Of a DNA stretch of 9,589 bases, positions 5,517-9,589 are shown piece after piece. This stretch comes from Thermoprotei archaeon (GTDB lineage Archaea > Thermoproteota > Thermoprotei > Thermofilales > B20-G17). Every line of letters begins with the position of its first letter. Within the stretch, counting starts at the first letter, position 1. A program made the translations under genes and the position numbers. The notes below the pieces were generated by a model. That model saw nothing but the letters and a program-made list of their open reading frames with translations, ran no database searches and was not told the origin of the DNA. The stretch is taken from positions 1-9,589 of the forward strand of contig QMSC01000038.1 of NCBI GenBank assembly GCA_003649515.1, read 5' to 3'.

Positions 5517-6542
5517 CTAATCCAATATAGGCTCGCCTATTCCGATGCTTATCTCGGTGGAGAAGATCCAGGATTCCCCTTTAAATAATAGGTGAGGTAT
5601 GCAATGGACTCTCCTGGAATCTGAGTCGAGGAAGCCTACTCCCTCAACTTTTTCCAGAAAACCTCCTCCCGCCAGAAGTCTCAGAGACCTAAACATTCTT
5701 CTTTCTTCACTCTGTGATAATGCCAATGCACCATATACCTTAAATTTGTCCAGAAGGGGGTATATGAAGAGCGTAAAGGGAAGCCTGGCTAGGGCTGATG
5801 TAATCTTTGAGAGAGACCCTTTGTCCCTAACATAAAATACGAAGAGTTTTGGAAGAGCTTTATAGTTGAGTTTCAGTTCGACTATATTTCTTGTGATGAG
5901 GGTTCTAACGTGTCTTCTATAGTGATATAGGGCGAGGTTTGGATGTATCTTAAGCATCTCAGCGATTTTCTTAATGGGTGTAAAAATGTCCTTCTCGAGT
6001 TCCTTAACTATAAAAGCATCAGTTTCATCTAAGCGGCTAGGGGGCTGTATTCGAAGCAGATTTTCGCGAAGCTCCCAGTAATCCAGTTTTGAGTCGAATT
6101 CTCGCCAGTTAAAGCCTAAGCCGCCATAGGAGGGTATAAGAACATCTGGTTCAGGTATCCAGTAAACCGGATTGTAGGCCCGCGAAACTTCTAGAACACC
6201 ACCTTTTTCTTTAAGAATACCGGTGTACTTTGATAGAAAAACGTTTGGAAATGCATAAAGTGCGAGCGAGTAATAGCCTACAGCTCCCTCAATGCCTACT
6301 ATCGATATGAGGTATGGTAAGATAAGATTAGAGGGAGGGGTTTTTGCAAAAACAACGACTGGTTGTAAGTCAAGTGCAAAGTAATTGGGACAAGCTCTTA
6401 TTTTTCCTTCCTTCCTTAGAGCCCTAACACGAGAGTAAAGAGTAGTCCTAGGAACACCAACTTTTTCAGCAATACGTTTAACATTAGGTTCTCCCCAGCA
6501 CAGTTCCCTTAAAGCGTGAATCATTAAACTGTCAAATCTCAT
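5517..6542 (-). CDS. Transcriptional regulator with two winged-helix domains (Lrp/AsnC-like HTH)
   Basis: A 341-residue protein with two similar halves. The N-terminal winged helix (about 5-50) reads ALRELCWGEPNVKRIAEKVGVPRTTLYSRVRALRKEGKI with its numbers split here only for length; the second (172-216) reads DETDAFIVKELEKD then IKKIAEMLKIHPNLALYHYRRHV. Each is followed by about 110 residues with beta-alpha character that could be a degenerate ligand or dimer domain (VVVFAKTPP near 62-70, KLFVFYVRD near 232-240). It is likely a DNA-binding regulator; the ligand is unknown. Starts at ATG 6542 (Met7 at 6524 is an alternative), with no strong Shine-Dalgarno. It lies between EF-2, 76 bp upstream, and the small HTH gene 33 bp downstream, and has its own promoter-like block. 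No transmembrane segment is evident. Confidence 0.75.
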   Translation of the reverse strand: MRFDSLMIHALRELCWGEPNVKRIAEKVGVPRTTLYSRVRALRKEGKIRACPNYFALDLQPVVVFAKTPPSNLILPYLISIVGIEGAVGYYSLALYAFPNVFLSKYTGILKEKGGVLEVSRAYNPVYWIPEPDVLIPSYGGLGFNWREFDSKLDYWELRENLLRIQPPSRLDETDAFIVKELEKDIFTPIKKIAEMLKIHPNLALYHYRRHVRTLITRNIVELKLNYKALPKLFVFYVRDKGSLSKITSALARLPFTLFIYPLLDKFKVYGALALSQSEERRMFRSLRLLAGGGFLEKVEGVGFLDSDSRRVHCIPHLLFKGESWIFSTEISIGIGEPILD

Positions 6543-6584
6543 TCGTTCTTACCCGCCCGAGCATACAGAAAATATTTGTGAACG

Positions 6585-6594
6585 AGTATAAAAA
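6585..6594 (-). promoter_or_regulatory. TATA-like/T-rich block between EF-2 and the regulator operon
   Basis: On the minus strand TTTTTATACT, within an AT-rich run (6585-6600). It can be the TATA box of the regulator operon, with a start near 6564 and a leader of about 20 nt. The run of five Ts could equally serve as the terminator of the EF-2 message, which ends just upstream. Both roles are possible together. Confidence 0.4.
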
Positions 6595-6618
6595 TATTAA
6601 TCAGAAAGGGGTGTACGC

Positions 6619-8823
6619 TTACATTCTTATAAATTCTTGTGCCTTAGGAATCCTTAAGGGAAGACCCTTTCGCTTCCTTATTTCTAACACAAGGTTCTCT
6701 AGCATAGATTCTGGCACAGGAGCCCATCTACTGAATTGAGTGCTCCAGAAGGCCTTACCCTGCGTGGAGCTTCTCATCTCATCCGCTAGTCCAAAAGTTT
6801 CTGATACAGGTATTTCGCCGGTAACGTGCATTAGCATGCCAGTTTGTCTCATGTTTAACACTTTACCTCTTCTCCTAGTTAGTACGTTTAAAGCTCCACT
6901 GAGTTGCTCCGCTGGAACCTTAATGTCTATTTTAAGAATAGGTTCAAGTAGTGTTGGTCGAGCGGATAAAAATGATGCGAAAATGGCATCCTTAGTTGCA
7001 GGCATGATCTGTGCAGGTCCTCTGTGAGCTGGGTCCTCGTGCACAACAGCGTCATGTAGTATAACTTTGAGTCCTCTAACAGGCTCTTGTGCCAAAGGTC
7101 CGGCTTCCATGCTCCATCTGAATCCTGAAACGATTGTTTCTCTAATCTCTCTTAGGTGCTGAATACCTTTTGTACGGTCGACAATTATATTTAAGTTCTC
7201 ATCAATAGCCCAAATATTTCTAGCGTCATTAGAGTCCCAGTCTGCTTCTTCCCTTAGGATCTTGGCTCTTTCTCTCCAATCTTGTCCGTCGTAGATAATG
7301 CCTTTAGCTAGAAGCTCCATGGTGATATTGTCAAGAGGTTCAACGCTAATATACAGTTTATTATGTTTATTCGGAGATTTTCCTTCGATAACAGGACCTT
7401 CTTTCCTTACGGTCTCTCGATAACGGACAATGGGTGGCGAGGTTACTACCTCAATTTTACTTCTCTGCTGCAAGTCCCATAGAGCGATTTCTAGGTGTAG
7501 GGTGCCCATACCGCTTATAAGGTACTCCCCAGTTTCTTGATTAATATGTACTCTCAGCGTGGGATCCTCGATGGCCATCTTTCGCAAAGTCTCAACAAGC
7601 TTAGGTAGATCACTGCTTCTCTTAGGCTCAATAGCTATAGTTACCACGGGCTCGCTAATGTATCTCATCCTTTCAAAAGGTCTCATCTCATCTTTAAACT
7701 TCATGTCAACCACTGTTTCGCCGGCTCTTGCTTCGTCGAGTCCTAGTAAGGCCACAATGTTACCTGCGCTAACGAAATCCGTAGCTTCCCTATAGGGGCC
7801 CATGTATAGTCCAACTTGCAGAACTTTCCTACCAGTTTTAGCGTTAATTAAGTAGACTTCATCGCCTGGTTTTATAGTACCACTAAATATGCGTCCGGTA
7901 GCAACGAGACCTGCGTGAGGATCAGCTATGACCTTGCTAATGGCAATAACTAATGGTCCATCAGGATCACACTCAAGCATTGCTCGTCCAATTTCGCTGT
8001 CCAGATCGCCATGCCAGATCTTGGGTACCCTATATCTTTGCGCCTCGACAGGATTAGGAACGTGTTCGATAACCATATCTAGAATTGTAGCGTAGAGCGG
8101 GAACTCTTTAGCAAGCTCTTCGTGATATCCTTGCTCGTAAGCATCAACAATGTAGCTGAATTTTATGCCTTCTTCTCGCATTCGCGTGAATGTTAAACCC
8201 CACTTGTGGAGAGCACTACCGAAGGCTACTTGCCCTTTTAGAGGGTTAACCTTCCATTTCTCCTTAAATCCGGGCTCGCCGTAAAGCTCGATCAAGTTAT
8301 TAAAGTCTTTAATTATTTGAACGAATCTTTCTTGAACTTCCCTGGGCTCAAGTCTAAGTTCTTTAATAAGCCTATCAACTTTGTTAATGAACAGAAGTGG
8401 TCTAACTCTCTCTTCTAATCCCTGCCTAACCACGGTCTCCGTTTGGGTCATGACGCCCTCAACGGCATCAACTACAACGATTGCTCCATCCATGATACGC
8501 AAACTACGGGTTACATGGCCTGTGAAATCAACGTGCCCGGGTGTGTCAACTAGGTTAATTACGTAAGGACGGCCTTTCCACTCGTGAAATAGGCTTATAT
8601 TGGCCGCCTTAACGGTCATTTGGCGTAGCTGCTCTACTTCAACGTAGTCTAGTGCGAGAGCTTTACCCGCAGTTTTAGGACTTAGTAACCCTGCACCCAT
8701 TAGCAGGTTATCGCTTAGAGTCGTCTTTCCATGATCTACATGAGCGAGAGTTCCTATATTGCGTACCTGTTCCCGATTTCGCATGATCTTCGCGATATCT
8801 GCTACTTGCTTGAATCTAACCAT
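6619..8823 (-). CDS. fusA: Translation elongation factor 2 (aEF-2)
   Basis: Ribosomal translocase GTPase, complete at 734 residues. GTPase motifs: G1 AHVDHGKTT 27-35, switch I with Thr70 in RQMTVKAAN, G3 DTPGH 93-97, G4 NKVD 147-150. Domain II includes PHAGLVATGRIFSG; domain III includes GMGTLHLEI; domain IV carries the diphthamide loop EDPAHRGPAQIMP with the modifiable His at about residue 600; domain V includes RRRGKVLNM. Switch I has RQMT where most archaea and bacteria have RGIT; from memory Pyrobaculum EF-2 reads the same, so this looks clade-specific rather than damage. Starts at ATG 8823 with GAGGTG 8 nt upstream. Other EF genes (L7Ae, S12, EF-1alpha) are not beside it. It reads toward the regulator operon with a 76-bp gap. 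Confidence 0.97.
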   Translation of the reverse strand: MVRFKQVADIAKIMRNREQVRNIGTLAHVDHGKTTLSDNLLMGAGLLSPKTAGKALALDYVEVEQLRQMTVKAANISLFHEWKGRPYVINLVDTPGHVDFTGHVTRSLRIMDGAIVVVDAVEGVMTQTETVVRQGLEERVRPLLFINKVDRLIKELRLEPREVQERFVQIIKDFNNLIELYGEPGFKEKWKVNPLKGQVAFGSALHKWGLTFTRMREEGIKFSYIVDAYEQGYHEELAKEFPLYATILDMVIEHVPNPVEAQRYRVPKIWHGDLDSEIGRAMLECDPDGPLVIAISKVIADPHAGLVATGRIFSGTIKPGDEVYLINAKTGRKVLQVGLYMGPYREATDFVSAGNIVALLGLDEARAGETVVDMKFKDEMRPFERMRYISEPVVTIAIEPKRSSDLPKLVETLRKMAIEDPTLRVHINQETGEYLISGMGTLHLEIALWDLQQRSKIEVVTSPPIVRYRETVRKEGPVIEGKSPNKHNKLYISVEPLDNITMELLAKGIIYDGQDWRERAKILREEADWDSNDARNIWAIDENLNIIVDRTKGIQHLREIRETIVSGFRWSMEAGPLAQEPVRGLKVILHDAVVHEDPAHRGPAQIMPATKDAIFASFLSARPTLLEPILKIDIKVPAEQLSGALNVLTRRRGKVLNMRQTGMLMHVTGEIPVSETFGLADEMRSSTQGKAFWSTQFSRWAPVPESMLENLVLEIRKRKGLPLRIPKAQEFIRM

Positions 8824-8831
8824 CTTCCAGA

Positions 8832-8837
8832 CACCTC
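8832..8837 (-). promoter_or_regulatory. Shine-Dalgarno of EF-2
   Basis: GAGGTG on the minus strand, 8 nt before the ATG at 8823; it supports that start. Confidence 0.75.
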
Positions 8838-8866
8838 AAAGACGCCTATGCGAATAAATACGCCAG

Positions 8867-8880
8867 AATATAAATCTTTA
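8867..8880 (-). promoter_or_regulatory. EF-2 promoter
   Basis: On the minus strand AAAGATTTATATT gives a BRE-like purine block and a TATA box (ATTTATATT, 8867-8875). The start would fall near 8845, leaving a leader of about 20 nt that includes the Shine-Dalgarno. A second TATA-like GTATTTATTC at about 8852-8861 is too close to leave the Shine-Dalgarno intact. Confidence 0.55.
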
Positions 8881-8993
8881 GTGTCCATTCGTTTTCATGT
8901 GATCGTCCACAAGAAAGTGTCTCTCGTATGCCAAAAGAAGTGTTTATATGCCGTTTGAGACGATTTAAAGCCATCAATTGGGCTAAGAGTTAC

Positions 8994-9509
8994 TTATAGG
9001 GCTAGTGGGTTACCGTACTTCTCCTGGAAAAATATTTCTTCTAACCTCTTCCTGGGGCGTGGCGGTGGGGCTTCAGCGGGATAGCCTACTGGCAGCACCG
9101 CTACCGGATTCAGGTCCTTAGGAGATCCGATGATCTCTTTAACTCGTTCAGGCTCAAAGGCACCTATCCAACAGGTTCCTAATCCTAGATCTGTAGCTAC
9201 TAAGACTATGTGCTCTAGTGCTATCATAGTATCTAATGCATGCCAGCGTGGGGAGGTCTTGGGGTCTGAAAGTGCAACTATAACTACGCCTGCGTCTGCT
9301 ATAAACATCTGGTGATGACATGCTTCTGCAAGCTTCTTTTTCCTTTCAGGATCTGTGACAATGACAAATCTCCATGGCTGCCTATTACCTGCCGAGGGTG
9401 CTAAGCGCGCAGCCTCAAGTAATTTCAATAAGATATCTTTCGGTATAGGCTTGGGTTCATATCTCCTTATACTCCTCCTTTGCTGTATTACCTCAAAAAC
9501 TTTGGACAT
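8994..9509 (-). CDS. Nitroreductase-family FMN oxidoreductase
   Basis: NADH/FMN-dependent reductase of the nitroreductase fold, probably a cytoplasmic homodimer; the natural substrate is unknown. From ATG 9509 it is 171 residues, usual for the compact members. Motifs: RRSIRRYEPKPIP near the start (FMN phosphate contacts), APSAGNRQPWRFVIV (FMN and dimer face), HALDTMIALEHIVLVATDLGLGTCWIGAF, and NPVAVLPVGYPAE near the C-terminus. The open frame reaches ATG 9581, adding MSKEPSSYFLTVIKF..., which does not look like family sequence. ATG 9509 is preferred because the conserved region (VFEVIQQRRSIR) starts right after it and a TATA box lies at the right distance for a near-leaderless message. It does not seem to be in an operon; EF-2 follows after 170 bp. 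Confidence 0.88.
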   Translation of the reverse strand: MSKVFEVIQQRRSIRRYEPKPIPKDILLKLLEAARLAPSAGNRQPWRFVIVTDPERKKKLAEACHHQMFIADAGVVIVALSDPKTSPRWHALDTMIALEHIVLVATDLGLGTCWIGAFEPERVKEIIGSPKDLNPVAVLPVGYPAEAPPPRPRKRLEEIFFQEKYGNPLAL

Positions 9510-9533
9510 GTTAGTTAAAGTGGTCTTAGCACT

Positions 9534-9546
9534 CATAAACTTTATG
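9534..9546 (-). promoter_or_regulatory. Nitroreductase promoter, TATA within a perfect dyad
   Basis: CATAAA-G-TTTATG on the minus strand: a 13-bp perfect dyad with a central base that also serves as a TATA-like box. About 26 bp downstream puts the transcript start near 9515, 6 nt before the ATG at 9509. The symmetry could let a repressor compete with TBP. The dyad also contains the ATG at 9536, making that an unlikely start. Confidence 0.4.
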
Positions 9547-9589
9547 ACAGTCAAAAAGTATGATGAAGGTTCCTTGGACATGGGCTAGG

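Noticed and set aside
5131..5520. 129-residue plus-strand frame opposite the HTH gene
   Set aside because: It is a shadow of the HTH coding sequence with no family-like motif, and the minus frame has a clear HTH.
8878..8898. Six-codon minus-strand mini frame (MKTNGH) upstream of EF-2
   Set aside because: It lies upstream of the best EF-2 transcript start, has no Shine-Dalgarno, and is short enough to be chance.
8970..8986. AGCC/GGCT inverted repeat after the nitroreductase stop, as a terminator
   Set aside because: The stem is only 4 bp and is followed by just three Ts; archaeal termination does not normally rely on such hairpins.
1..9589. tRNA genes, C/D box RNAs, CRISPR repeats or insertion sequences
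   Set aside because: I looked in the gene-free gaps (1519-1764, 3143-3327, 6543-6618, 8824-8993) and saw no paired C and D boxes, T-arm consensus, regular direct repeats or terminal inverted repeats.

Overview
The window looks like a piece of a chromosome from a thermophilic archaeon of the Thermoproteota. The evidence is a set of archaeal information-processing genes (Pus10, ribosomal protein L21e, RNA polymerase subunit Rpb4/RpoF, the DUF655 protein, aIF5A and aEF-2), archaeal BRE/TATA promoters, dense gene packing, and Shine-Dalgarno sequences matching the archaeal 16S 3' end. The EF-2 switch I region reads RQMT rather than RGIT and, from memory, resembles the Thermofilum/Pyrobaculum side of the phylum. 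That placement is an inference. I saw no mobile element, CRISPR array, rRNA or tRNA.

Layout. Positions 2-1222 (+) hold Pus10, cut off at its 5' end by the window edge. Its 3' end overlaps the tail of rpl21e (1177-1518, -). A 246-bp divergent gap follows, with promoters for rpl21e and rpoF and two clear inverted repeats. rpoF (1765-2106, +) is followed closely by a DUF655 gene (to 2744). That gene meets aIF5A (2741-3142, -) tail to tail with stop codons sharing bases. From 3328 to 5008 (+) there is a two-gene operon for the paired ATPases of an ECF-type (CbiO/EcfA) transporter. The second ATPase seems to lack any canonical start codon where its fold must begin. On the minus strand, 6542 to 4986 is a two-gene regulator operon: a 341-residue protein with two winged-helix domains, then a 165-residue HTH plus coiled-coil protein. 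Upstream of it lies the full-length EF-2 gene (6619-8823, -), and the window ends with a nitroreductase (8994-9509, -).

Themes. Most of the window is translation and transcription housekeeping: tRNA pseudouridylation, a large-subunit protein, the polymerase stalk, aIF5A and the translocase EF-2. The transporter ATPases and the two DNA-binding proteins are the accessory part, and the substrate of the transporter cannot be told because no membrane (T) or substrate-binding (S) component is present. All three convergent gene pairs overlap at their 3' ends. I did not find a convincing new multi-gene system. The best leads are the non-canonical start of the second ATPase, the mutual overprinting of the Pus10 and L21e tails, the structured rpl21e-rpoF gap that may encode a small RNA, and the paired unnamed regulators.
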